A stretch of DNA of 64,000 nucleotides. Source: Salmo trutta. Its lineage: Eukaryota; Chordata; Actinopteri; Salmoniformes; Salmonidae. This document shows positions 34,280 through 45,099 of this stretch, one piece after another. Where the stretch lies: assembly GCF_901001165.1 (NCBI RefSeq), contig NC_042976.1, forward strand, positions 48,801,925 through 48,865,924. The letters run 5' to 3'. A program made the translations under genes and the position numbers. Each line of letters opens with the position of its first letter. Position 1 is the stretch's first letter. The notes under the pieces are model-generated. The model made no database searches. It saw only the letters and a list, made by a program, of their open reading frames with translations, and had not been told where the DNA came from.

Positions 34280-34372
34280 GTGTATGTGTTGAAGCGACCC
34301 CATGTGGATGAGTATCTCAGAAGAATGGGGGAGTTGTTTGAGTGTGTTCTGTTCACTGCGAGTTTATCCAAG
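34280..34372 (+). CDS. CTDSP1/CTDSPL-family phosphatase, exon (31 codons)
   Basis: The acceptor TTACTTCAG and donor GTGAGA surround 93 bases in phase 0. The product VYVLKRPHVDEYLRRMGELF, ECVLFTASLSK matches the central part of the FCP/SCP (HAD-type) fold nearly residue for residue, including the conserved FTAS block, whose Thr and Ser bind the phosphoryl group. Compared with the family consensus as I remember it, ASLAK reads ASLSK and DEFL reads DEYL, both mild changes. The intron before it is 1038 bases. Confidence 0.93.
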
Positions 34373-34842
34373 GTGAGATCATGTTCACTGAATGCTGATT
34401 GGCATAACTACATTAAAGGTTGAAAGGATCTAACTTTTAGTCAACTACTAGGCTTAAAGGGAAATTCAGGATTTATGATGTTACATGTTAGATGGTTCCT
34501 CATCCTGAAAGTAGTCTATGGGCAAGGAGAACTTGTAATCCATGGTTCTGTTTTCTTTAAACAGCCACTACAAATGTAAGCTAACTTAAGTCCATGCTAT
34601 GTAACAATCAATGGAAGTGATGGGGCCATCTACTGAACTTTCCATACTGAACTTTCCCTTTAAGAATGTGACACGTGTTTGACATGTTTTATTTACAATT
34701 CTTAGAAACTTTGCCCTGCCATTCTAATATCTTATTCATACACACAAACTTTGTTTACATGTACATATGCATCACACACACACACAGCTTTCTGTGAACT
34801 ACCATCAATGACAATGTTGTGTGTTTTTTCATTTTGTGCCAG

Positions 34843-35028
34843 TATGCCGATCCCGTCTCCGACCTGCTGGATAAATGGGGTGCCTTCCGACACCGTCTCT
34901 TCCGGGAGTCCTGCGTTTTCCACCGAGGAAACTATGTGAAAGACCTGAGTCGGCTGGGCAGGTACCTCAACAAGGTCATCATTGTGGACAACTCTCCAGC
35001 CTCCTACCTCTTCCACTATGATAATGCT
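34843..35028 (+). CDS. CTDSP1/CTDSPL-family phosphatase, exon (62 codons)
   Basis: The acceptor TTGTGCCAG and donor GTATGT flank 186 bases in phase 0. The product starts YADPVSDLLDKWGAFRHRLF, continues through FRESCVFHRGNYVKDLSRLG and ends KVIIVDNSPASYLFHYDNA. The conserved Lys in YVKDLS and the Asp-Asn of VDNSP (Mg2+ site of the HAD fold) are intact. KVIIVDNS favours CTDSPL over CTDSP1/2, while WGAF is more CTDSP1-like, so the paralogue is unsure. Unusual residues are FRHRLF (normally FRARLF), GRYL (GREL/GRDL) and HYDNA (HPENA/HPDNA). The final exon (VPVxSWFDD...) is not found in the remaining 29 kb. Confidence 0.92.
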
Positions 35029-35148
35029 GTATGTCATTCAAACTTCTCTCTACCAGTATACTATACTAAGCCCTCTATTCAATCAACTGCAGATAAATGC
35101 GAAACTGCACTGCAGGTTCACTCAGAAAATTGCTGTTGTATCAGAGGT

Positions 35149-36336
35149 GTTTAAGGAGCCTTTTGGACCTAGATTTGGCACTCCGGTACCGCTTGCCGTG
35201 CGGTAGCAGAGAGAACAGTCTATGACTTAGGTGATTGGAGTCTCTGACACCGCCTAGTATATAGGTCCTGGATGGCAGGAAGCTTGGCCCCAGTGATGTA
35301 CTGGGCCGTATGCACTACCCTCTTTAGAGCCTTACGGTCGGATGCCAAGCAGTTGCCATACTAGGCGGTGATGCAACCGGTCAGGATGCTCTCGATGGTG
35401 CAGCTGTAGAACCTTTTGAGGATCTGGGGACCCATGCCAAATCTTTTCAGTCTCCTGCGGGGGAAAATGTGTTGTGGTGCCCTCTTCATGACTGTCTTGG
35501 TGTGTTTGGACCATGATAGTTTGTTGGTGATGTGGACACAAAGGAACTTGAAACTCTCGACCTGCTCCACTGCAGCCCCGTCGATGTTAATGGGGGCCTG
35601 TTCAGCCCTCCTTTACCTGTAGTCCACAATCATTTCCTTTGTCTTGCTCACATTGAGGGAGAGGTTGTTGTCCTGGCACCACACTGCAAGGTCTCTTACC
35701 TTCTCCCTATAGGCTATCTCATCGTTGTTGGTGATCAGGCTACCACTGTTGTGTCGTCAAAGAAACTTAATGATAGTGTTGGAGTCGTGCTTGGCCACGC
35801 AGTTGCAGACAGAGGTGTATAGTCCCAGGGACCTTAGCTTAGTGATGAGCTTTGCAGGCACTCTGGTGTTGAACGCTGAGCTGTAGTCAATGAACAGCAT
35901 TCCCACTTGGGTGTTATTTTTGTCCAGGTGGAAAGAGCAGTGTGGAGTGCGATTGAGATTGCATCATCTGTGAATCTGTTGAGGCGGTATGCGAATTGGA
36001 GTTGGTCTAGGGTTTCCATGATGATGGTGTTGATGTGAGCTATGACCAGCCTTTCAAAGTATTTCATGGTTACCGATTTGAGTGCTATGGGACAGTAGTC
36101 ATTTAGGCAGGTTACCTTGGTGTTCTTGGGCACAGGGACTATGGTGGTCTGCTTGAAACATGTAGGTATTACAGACTCGGTCAAGGAGAGGTTGAAAGTG
36201 TCTTGGTAATCCGTCTGGCCCCGCGACTTTGTGAATGTTGACCTGTTTTAAAGACACTTGCTCACATTGGCTACGGAGAGCGTGATTGCACAAGTCCTGC
36301 CACATCCGAAAGGCGTCAGAGTCAGTGTAGTAGGAT
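35149..36336 (-). mobile_element. LINE copy C, truncated, antisense in CTDSP intron
   Basis: On the - strand it reads from GATCCTACTACACTGACTCT-like sequence (36336) through FKQTTIVPVPKNTKVTCLNDY (RT, 36150), STPECL-type RT remnants, to EQVESFKFLCVHITNKLSWS (35560) and MGPQILKRFYSCTIESILTG. It ends in the C-terminal region at 35149 without a 3' tail. Same family as copies A and B. Multiple shifts. Confidence 0.85.
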
Positions 36337-36557
36337 AATAAAACATTTAATTAAAATAAAAACCAAAAGTGAGGTGGGTTAGAATCACGGGAATGCAAGT
36401 ACTGTGTATACAGGTCAATGCCAGTACCTTCTTAAATGTGCAGGGATACTGGAGTGGTTGCGGGGGGTTTCATACATAAAACATGACTGGTAGTAGAAAT
36501 ATATAAATGCTTATGGTACTATACTAATGGTAATATATACATGTAAACAGGAGTAAT

Positions 36558-36935
36558 TGTCACGACTTCCGCCGAGGTCGGTCCCTCTCCTTGTTCGGGT
36601 GGCGTTCGGCGGTCGACGTCACCGGTCTTCTAGCCATTGCCGATCCACCTTTAATTTTCCATTGGTTTTGTCTTGTTTTCCCGCACACCTGGTTTACATT
36701 CCCTCATTACTCCTCTTGCTTATAACCCTCTGTTTCCCTCCATGTCTCTGTGTGGAATTGTTATATGTAAATGTATGTGTACTCCAGGCTGGTTTGTGCC
36801 AGGTTATTGTAACCCGTGTGTGTTTAGTTTTCTGAGTGCCGTGTTTTTGTTCGCCTCAATAAAGGGCTCCGTTTGCTACCCATTTCTGCTCTCCTGCGTC
36901 AGACTTCCCTGCAGCCAGTTACGCACTCCATTACA
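36558..36935 (+). mobile_element. Solo LTR of the chromovirus family, 378 bp
   Basis: TGTCACGACTTCCGCCGAGG ... CACTCCATTACA, flanked by GTAAT (36553-36557 and 36936-36940). The first 150 bases match the 5' LTR of the chromovirus at 57131-57430. A TATA-like CTTATAACCC is at about 36719. Clean TSD, thus LTR-LTR recombination after insertion. Confidence 0.9.
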
Positions 36936-36990
36936 GTAATAGTTACCAGAAGCAGGATAAATAGATAAATACTAATGGCAATGAATAATT

Positions 36991-37424
36991 TACATTTACA
37001 TTTAAGTCATTTAGCAGACGCTCTTATCCAGAGCGACTTACAAATTGGTGCATTCACCTTATGATATCCAGTGGAACAACCACTTTACAATAGTGCATCT
37101 AAATTTTTTAAGGGGGGGGGTTAGAAGGATTACTTTATCCTATCCTAGGTATTCCTTAAAGAGGTGGGGTTTCAGGTGTCTCCGGAAGGTGGTGATTGAC
37201 TCCGCTGTCCTGGCGTCGTGAGGGAGCTTGTTCCACCATTGGGTTGCCAGAGCAGCGAACAGTTTGGACTGGGCTGAGCGGGAACCGTGCTTCCTCAGAG
37301 GTAGGGGGGGCAGCAGGCCAGAGGTGGATGAACGCAGTGCCCTTGTTTGGGTGTAGGGCCTGATCAGAGCCTGAAGGTATGGAGGTGCCGTTCCCCTCAC
37401 AGCTCCGTAGGCAAGCACCATGGT
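36991..37424 (-). mobile_element. L2-type LINE 3' end sharing the SINE tail
   Basis: On the - strand 37421-37140 encodes the ORF2 C-terminus (LAYGAVRGTAPPYLQALIRP, KLFAALATQWWNKLPHDART, FRRHLKPHLFKEYLG). The 3' UTR ends at 37045-36991 with TGTAAGTCGCTCTGGATAAG, then AGCGTCTGCTAAATGACTTA. The same tail ends the SINE at 2670-2839. The coding part is open with its natural stop. Confidence 0.85.
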
Positions 37425-37429
37425 CTAAT

Positions 37430-37949
37430 AATAATCAATCGACAGCGGTGTAATGGAGTCAGTCGATAGGCTGTGGTAGAGGGAGAGCAGTAGTTGTTAG
37501 CCATTTAACAGTCTTATCACCAGGGGATGGAAGCTGTTTAGGGGTGGGTGGGACTTCTGGCTTTTCTCCTCCAATGGGTTTTGAGAAGGTGAGAGGACAC
37601 TAGGAGTATGCAATTGAGATTCTCCCAACGCAGCATCGCCCTTTCAAAAAATGTACAACAGATTGGCTAGCGAAACCAACACTCAACCCTCTGAATGGAC
37701 CATCAAACTGTCAATCAACACAGGTCGGGTGAGCTACTGAACAGATTGCTGATTTGCTGTACAGCTATACAGCTATACGATCGCGTGCAGCACAAAAGTC
37801 AAATTGTAGGGAGAGAGGAATTATATGGCGATCAAGAATTTTAACAGCTTACTTTGCAAGCTCACCAGCAATAGGGCGTCAAGCAACAATTGCTAGCATA
37901 GGCCTAATTGTATTTTAACCATGGAAAGGTGACTGGGAACATGGACAAG
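37430..37949. other. Mixed LINE debris, no gene
   Basis: About 37470-37550 (GTTGTTAGCCATTTAACAGT, TGGAAGCTGTTTAGG) looks like antisense 3' sequence of the copy-A LINE family. The rest is unassigned. Confidence 0.4.
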
Positions 37950-38971
37950 TAAAAACAGTCCATCTATGCTCTCCATAAGGCAATCAAACAGGCAACCTTC
38001 AGTACAGAGACAAAGTGGAGTTGCAATTCAACGACTCAGACACGAGAGGTATATGGCAGGGACTCCAGACAATCATGGATTATAAAACGAAACCAGCCAC
38101 ATCACGGACACCAACGTCTTGCTCCTGGACAAGTTTAACACCTTCTTCGCCCGCATCAAGTGCTACCGACGTGGGCCACCACCCGCGTCGTTCTCTGTGG
38201 CCGACGTCAGTAAGACATATTAAGTGCGTTGACCCTCGCAAGGCTGGCGGCCCAGACAGCATCCCAAGCCGCATACAGACCAGCTGGCTGGAGTGTCTTC
38301 GTACATATTCAATCTTTCCCTATCCCCACTTTCTTCAAGATGTCCACTGTTTCTAAAACAAAGAAAGTGACGGTAACTGAACTAAATGGCTATTTCCCTG
38401 TAGCACTCACTTCTTTCATCATGAAGTACTTTGAGAGGCTAAGTCCGTGGATGACGCAAGTTCCATCACACTGCACATTACCTTATCCCATCTAGACCAG
38501 AGAAATACCTATGATAAAATGCTGTTCATCGACAACAGCTCAGCCTCAAACACCATAGTGACCTTCAAGCTTATCACTAAACTCTGGGCCCTGACTCTGA
38601 ACCCCACCCTGTGCAAGTGGGTCCTGGACTTCCTGACGGGCCGACCTCAGGTGGCAAAGGTAGGCAACAACACCTCCGCTACGCTGATCCTCAACACAGG
38701 AGCCAAACAAGGGTAACCTCTGCCTCAGTGTCAACAAAACAAAGGAACTGATTGTGGACTTCAGGAGACAGCAGAGAGAGCAGTGGAGGGTGAAAAGCTT
38801 CAAGTTTCTCGGCGTGCACATCAATGACAATCTGAAATTGTCCATCCACACAGTCAGTGTGACAACCTCAGGAGGCTGAAGAAATTTGGCTCGGCCCCTA
38901 AGACCCTCACAAACGTCTACAGATGCACCATTGAGAGCATCCTGTCGGGCTGTATCACAAACCTGGTACAG

Positions 38972-41900
38972 CATGGCGCCGGAGAAGATGGAGCACGTAA
39001 AACGTCAGCCTAACCAACTGTGTTTTTTGTTTGTTTTTTTGCGTTGTTTGTCATTTATTTTTCAACTTATTCTGTACTTAATGTTGCTGATACCGTCTCT
39101 TATGACTGAAAATAACTTCTGGACATCAGAACAGCGATTACTCACCACGAACTGGCAGAAGCATTTTTTTCCTTTAACAAGTCCGACGAGCCCAACGTGA
39201 AGGACATACTGCTTTCCCGGGAACAGGCCCAAATCCCCGTCATTTGCGTGAAGAGAGGTCAGGCTGCATTCGGAGAATTCTTAGGCGATCGAATAAACCC
39301 CCAATGCCTTTCGTTCTACTAGCTAACATGCATTCATTGGAAAATAAAATTGACGACCTACAAGGAAGATTAAACTACCAACAGAACACTAAAAACTGTA
39401 ATATCTTAGAGTCGTCACTGGACAACGACATTATCAACAGCTGGCTGGTTATACGATGTATCGGCAGGATAGACCAGCGGCGTCTGGTAAGACAACGGGC
39501 GGCGGACTATGTATATTTGTAAACAACAGCTGGTGTATGATATCTAAGGAAGTCTCGAGGTTTTGCTCGCCTGAGGTAGAGTATATCATTATAAACTGTA
39601 GGCCACACTATCTACTTAGAAAGTTTTCATCTGTATTTTTCGTAGCTGTCTACATACCACCGCAGACCGATGAGTACAGTCTTAGTGCCAGCAATGAGCT
39701 GTATTCTGCCGTAAGCAAACAGGAAAACGCTCATCCAGAAGCAGCGCTCCTAGTGGCCAGGGAATTTAATGCGGGGAAACTTAAATCTGTTTGACCAAAT
39801 TTCTATCAGCAAGTTAGATGTGCAACCAGATGGAAAAAACTCTAGACCACCTTCACTCCACACACAGAGACAAGTACAAAGTTATCCCTCGCCCTCCATT
39901 TGGCAAATCTGACTATAATTCTATCCTCCTGATTCCTGCTTACAAGCAGAAATTAAAGCAGGAAGCAGCAGTGCCTCAGTCAATAAAAAAATTGTGAGAT
40001 AAAGCAGATGCTAAGCTATAGGATTGTTTTGCCAGCACAGACTGGAATATGTTCTGGGATTCTTCCGACGGGATTGAGGAGTGCACCACATCAGTCATTG
40101 GCTTCATCAATAAGTGCATTGATGACATCATACCCACTCTATCCCAACCAGAAGCCATGGATTACAGGCAACATTCGCACTGAGCTAAAGGCTAGAGCTG
40201 CTAAGAAATTCTGCTATGCCCTCCAACGAACCATCAAACAGGCAAAGCGTCAATACTGGACTAAGATCGAATCGTACTACACCGGCTCCGACGCTCATAG
40301 GATGTGGCAGGGCTTGCAAACCATTACAGACTACAAAGGGAAGCACGGCTGACAGCTGCCCAGTGACACAAGCCTACCAGACGAGCTAAACTACTTCTAT
40401 GCTCGCTTCGAGCCAAATAACACTGAAACATGCATGAGAGCACCAACTGTTCCAGATGACTGTGTGATCACGCTCTCTGCAGCCGATGTGAGTAAGACCT
40501 TTAAACAGGTCAACATTCACAAGGCTGCAGGGCCAGATAGATTACCAGGACGTCTACTGTGAGCATGCACTGACCAACTGACAATTGTCTTCAATGACAT
40601 TTTCAACCTCTCCCTGTCCGAGTCTGTATTACCAACACATTTTAAGCAGACCACCATAGTCCCTGTGCCCTAGAACACAAAGGTAACCTGCCTAAATGAT
40701 TACCGACCCATAGCACTCACGTCTGTAGCCATGTAGGGCTTTGAAAGGCTGGTCATGGCTCATATCAACACCATTATCCCAGAAACCCTAGATCCACTCC
40801 AATGTGCATACCGCCCTAACAGATATACAGATGATGTAATCTCTATTGCACTCCACACTGCCCTTTCCCACCTGGACAAAAGGAACACATATGTGAGAAT
40901 GCTATTTATTGACAACAGCTAAGCGTTCAACACCATAGTGCCCTCAAAGCTCATCAATAAGCTAAGGACCCTGGGACTTAACACCTTCCTCCGCAACTGG
41001 ATCCTGGACTTCCTGACAGCTGCCCCCAGGTGGTAAGGGTAGGTAACAACACATCGGCAATGCTGATCATCAACACAGGGGCCCCTCAGGGATGCATGCT
41101 CAGTCCCTTCCTGTACTCCCTGTTCACTCAGGACTGCACGGCCAGGCACGACTCTAACACCATCATTAAGTTTGCCGATGGCACAAAAGTGGTAGGCCTG
41201 ATCACCGACAACAGCAAGACAGCCTATAGGGAGGTCAGAGACCTGGCCGTGTGGTGCCAGGACAACAACCTCTCCCTCAACGTGATCAAGACAAAGGAGA
41301 TGATTGTGGACTACAGGAAAAGGAGGACCGAGCATGCCCCCACTCTCATCGATGGGGCTGTCGTGGAGCAGGTTGAGAGCTTCAAGTTCCTTGGTGTCCA
41401 CATTACCAACAAACCAACATGGTCCAAGCACCCCAAGACAGTCGTGAAGAGGGTACGACAAAACCTATTCCCCCTCAGGAGACTGAAAAGGCACTACAGA
41501 GGGTAGTGCGTAAAGCCCAGTACATCACTGGGGCCAAGCTTCCTGCCATCCAGGACCTCTATACCAGGTGGTGTCAGAGGAAGGCCCTAAAATTGTCAAA
41601 TACTCTAGCCACCCTAGTCATAGACTGTTCTCTCTGCTACCGCACGGCAAGCGGTATCGGAGCGACAAGTCTAGGTCCAAGAGGCTTCTAAACAGCTTCT
41701 ACCCCCAAGCCATAAGACTCCTGAACATCTAATCAAATGGCAACCCAGACTATTTGCATTGCCCCCCCCACCCCCCCACCCACTCTTTTTCTCCACTGCT
41801 ACTCTCTGTTATTATCTATGCATAGTCACTTTAATAACTCTACCTACATGTACATACTACCTCAATTACCTCGACTAACCGGTGCCCCCTCACATTGACC

Positions 41901-42075
41901 CTGTACCGGTACCCCCTATATATAGTCTCGCTATTGTTATTTTACTGCTGCACCTTAATTACTTGTTCCTTTTTCTTATTTGTATTTTTTAAACTACATT
42001 GTTGGTTAGGGGCTTGTAAGTAAGCATTTCACTGTTGTATTCTGCGCATGTGACAAATAAAAGTTGATTTGAATT
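38972..42075 (+). mobile_element. LINE copy B, nearly full length, decayed
   Basis: Starts ATGGCGCCGGAGAAGATGGA and ends CATGTGACAAATAAAAGTTG. The endonuclease (LANMHSLENKIDDLQGRLNY) is at about 39310 and VNNSWCMISKEVSRFCSPEV at 39520. The RT region 40680-41500 contains GNNTSAMLIINTGAPQGCML and the catalytic box as FADGTKVV at about 41170. The C-terminal part has ITGAKLPAIQDLYTRWCQRK. Stops and shifts break ORF2 into at least six frames. It is inserted into copy D, so it is younger. Confidence 0.88.
41030..41503 (+). pseudogene. LINE B reverse transcriptase fragment
   Basis: Longest open piece of ORF2 in this copy (158 codons). It holds RT motif B (NTGAPQGCMLSPFLYSLFTQ), motif C altered to FADG (second Asp lost) and motifs D/E (NNLSLNVIKTKEMIVDYRKR, EQVESFKFLGVHITN). 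The loss of one of the two metal-binding Asp residues alone would prevent polymerisation. The frame ends by a deletion shortly after RRLKR. Confidence 0.85.
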
Positions 42076-42428
42076 GTACCATCCTCAAACGCAGGGCTCT
42101 CCAGAGGGTGGTGCGGTCAGTGTAATGAATCACTGGGGCCACACTGCCTGCCGACTAGGACATCGACGGTGTGAAAGGAAGGCCAGGAAGATCATCAACG
42201 TCCTTAGCCACCCGAGCCTGTTCACCCCACTACCATCTAGAAGGCGGAGATCGTACACGTGCATCAAAGCTGGGAAATGTAAAAAACAGCTTCTAGACTG
42301 TTAAATAGTCACCACTAGCCGGCCTCCGTCCAGTACCCTGCCCTGCCCTGAACTTTAGTCACTGTTACTAGCTGGTTACCACCCGGTACTCAACCCTGCA
42401 CATAAGAGACTGCTGCCCTAACTACATA

Positions 42429-43910
42429 AACTCAGCAAAAAAATAAACAGCCCTTTTTCAGGACCCTGTCTTTCAAAGATAATTCGCAAAAAATCCAAAT
42501 AACTTCACAGATTTTCATTGTAAAGGGTTTAAACACTGTTTCCAATGCTTGTTCAATGAACCATGAATAATTAATGAACATGCACCTGTGGAACGGTCGT
42601 TAAGACACTAACAGCTTACAGACGGTAGGCAATTAAGGTCACAGTTATGAAAACTTAGAAGAGGCCTTTTCTACTGACTCTGAAAAACCCCAAAAGAAAG
42701 ATGCCCAGGGTCCCAGCTCATCTGTGTGAACGTGCCATAGGCATGCTGCAAGGAGGCATAAGAACTGCAGATTTGGCCAGGGCAATAAATTGCAATGTCC
42801 GTACTGTGAGACGCCTAAGACAGAGCTACAGGGAGACAGGACGGATAGCTGATCGTCCTCGCAGTGGCAGACCACGTGTAACAACACCTGCACAAGATCG
42901 GTACATCCGAACATCACACCTGCAGGACAGGTACAGGATGGCAACAAAAACTGCCCAAGTTACACCAGGAACCCACAATCCCTCCATCAGTGCTCAGACT
43001 GTCCGCAATAGGCTGAGAGAGGCTGGAGTGAGGGCTTGTAGGCCTGTTGTAAGGCAGGTCCTCACCAGACATCCCCAGCAACAATGTCGCCTATGGGCAC
43101 AAACTCACCATCGCTGTACTAGACAGGACAGGCAAAAAGTGCTCTTCACTGACAAGTCCTGGTTTTGTCTCAACAGGGGTGATGGTCGGATTCGCGTTTA
43201 TCATCGAAGGAATGAGCGTTACACCGAGGCCTGTACTCTGGAACGGGATCGATTTGGAGGTGGAGGGTCCGTCATGGTCTGGGGCGGTGTGTCACAGCAT
43301 CATCGGACTGAGCTTGTTGTCATTGCAGGCAATCTCAACGCTGTGCGTTACAGGGAAGACATCCTCCTCCCTCATGAGGTACCCTTCCTGCAGGCTCATC
43401 CTGACATGACCCTCAAGCATGACAATGCCACCAGCCATACTGCTCATTCTGTGCATGGTTTCATGAAAGACAGGAATATCAGTGTTCTGCCATGGCCAGC
43501 GAAGAGCCCGGGTCTCAATCCCATTGAGCACGTCTGGGACCTGTTGGATTGGAAGGTGAGGGCTAGGGCCATTCCCCCAGAATTGTCCACGAACTTTCAG
43601 GTGCCTTGGTGGAAGTGTGGGGTAACATCTCACAGCAAGAACTGGCAAATCTGGTGCTGTCTATGAGGAGATGCACCTCAGTACTTAATGCAGCTGGTGG
43701 CCACACCAGATACTGACAGTTACTTTTGATTTTGACCCGCCCTTTGTTCAGGGACATATTGTTCAATTTCTGATAGTCACATGTCTGTGGAACTTGTTCA
43801 GTTCATGTCTCAGTTGTTGAATCTTGTTATGTTCATACAAATATTTACACATGTTAAGTTTGCTGAAAATTAACACAGTTGACAGTGAGAGGACGTTTCT
43901 TTGCTGAGTT
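42429..43910 (+). mobile_element. Tc1-like transposon, third family, almost intact
   Basis: The TIRs begin AACTCAGCAAA and end TTTGCTGAGTT (perfect 11-bp inverse), flanked by TA on both sides (42427-42428 and 43911-43912), 1482 bp. It encodes a single long transposase frame. It is inserted in LINE copy D, so it is one of the younger insertions of the window. Confidence 0.93.
42701..43663 (+). pseudogene. Tc1 transposase, third family, C-terminal frameshift
   Basis: Open for 321 codons, starting MPRVPAHLCERAIGML. It has two helix-turn-helix units (about residues 10-45 and 60-115) with the linker motif SGRPR (residues 55-59). The DDE catalytic domain has Asp151 (FTDKSW), Asp241 (KHDNATSH) and Glu276 (NPIEHVWD), a DD34E spacing. 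After about residue 292 the frame goes wrong (STNFQVPWWKCG...). Shifting frame from about 43590 restores ISQQELANLV-type sequence to AGGHTRY at 43718, so a short deletion is the only major lesion. The usual Glu after the first Asp (TDES) is Lys. Confidence 0.9.
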
Positions 43911-44299
43911 TAGTCATTGAACACTGGTCAATTGAATAATGTTTACATACTGTTTTACCCACTAAGTATGTATATACTGTTTTCTAGTCAAGGCTTGTCC
44001 TATATAACTACTACTGTACACACATTTTCTATTCATATACTGTCCATAATGTCTATACACACCATCATATACATATTTATATTCCGGACTCTGAGATTGC
44101 TCGTCCTGATATTTCTTAATTCCTTTCTTTTTTGGATTTGTTTGTATTGTTAGGTATTACTGCACTGTTGGAGCTACAAACATAAGCATTTCACTGCACC
44201 TGCGATAACATCTGCAAAAAATGTGTACGTGACCAACAACATTTTATTTCATTACATTTTTTTTATTTTAATGAATGTTCGCAAGACTCATGAGGTAGA

Positions 44300-44930
44300 A
44301 GTTCTTACATAGGTAGTCCTCTTGTTCAGATGGGATAGGGCAGGTTGCAGAGTGATGGCGATTTCATCGTCTGTGGATCTATTGGGGCGGTAAGCAAATT
44401 GAAGTGGGTCTTGGGTGGCAGGTAAGGTAATATGATCCTTGACTAATCTCTCAAAGCACTTCATGATGCTACGGGGCGATCGTCATTAAGTTCCGTTACA
44501 TTTGCCTTCTTGGGTACAGGAACAATGGTGGCCATCTTGAAGCATATGGGGACAGCAGACTAGGATAGGGAGAGATTGAATATGCCCGTAAACACACCAT
44601 CCAGCTGGTCTGCGCATGCTCTGAGGACGCAGCTATGGATGGCGTCTTGTCCGTCAGCCTTGCGAGGGTTAACACGTTTAAATGTTTTACTGATGTCGGC
44701 CACGGAGAAGGAGAGCCCACAGAATAACTACACTGTTTATATTCAGCCATATTCCCAGTCACCTTGCCACGGTTAAATGCGGTGGTTCAGTTTTGCGCGA
44801 ATGCTACCCTCTATCCACGGTTTCTGATTAAGGTTTTAATAGTCACAGTGGGTACTACATCTCCTATACACTTCCTTATAAACTCAGTCACCGTATCCAT
44901 GTATACATCTAGAATTGTTAGATTACTTGC
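44300..44930 (-). mobile_element. LINE copy E, truncated, antisense (D family)
   Basis: On the - strand: ADISKTFKRVNP-type sequence, DQLDGVFTGIFNLSLS-like, then FKMATIVPVPKKANVTELND-type RT start (44560-44460) and FAYRPNRSTDDEIAIT-like at 44390. Broken by stops. Confidence 0.7.
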
Positions 44931-44934
44931 TAGA

Positions 44935-45030
44935 TATTACTGCACTGTCGGACCTAGAAGCTCAAGCATCTCGCTACACTCACATTAACATCTGCTAACC
45001 ATATGTATGTGACAAATACAATTTTATTTT
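44935..45030 (+). mobile_element. LINE 3' tail fragment
   Basis: ATTACTGCACTGTCGGACCT, CTCGCTACACTCACATTAAC, TATGTGACAAATACAATTTT: the 3' terminus of the D-family LINE (compare 44150-44250). Confidence 0.7.
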
Positions 45031-45033
45031 GGA

Positions 45034-45099
45034 AGATGGGCGACACCTGGAGGGGGTGGAGACAAGCACAGGGCAGGTGAAACAGATCAGGGCGTGTCA
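45034..45099. mobile_element. Truncated LTR piece
   Basis: GAAGATGGGCGACACCTGGA, GGTGAAACAGATCAGGGCGT: the last 65 bases of the LTR seen complete at 16830-17186. Confidence 0.75.

Larger units (their letters stand above)
37950..44250 (+). mobile_element. LINE copy D, split by LINE B and a Tc1
   Basis: Pieces at 37950-38971 (pre-RT and RT: PSRIQTSWLECL, MLFIDNSSASNTIV, WVLDFLTGRPQVAKVGNNTS), 42076-42428 (C-terminal part: RALQRVVRSV-like, RRRSYTCIKAGKCKKQLLDC) and 43913-44250 (3' UTR ending GTACGTGACCAACAACATTTTAT) line up in the right order and orientation. They belong to a LINE family related to but distinct from copies A-C. The gaps are a younger LINE (38972-42075) and a Tc1 (42429-43910). 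It also has an internal deletion around 38714, where RT motif C is lost. Confidence 0.8.

Noticed and set aside
34732..35037. Antisense frame across the third CTDSP exon
   Set aside because: It is the shadow of the conserved exon; splice sites and homology support the + strand.
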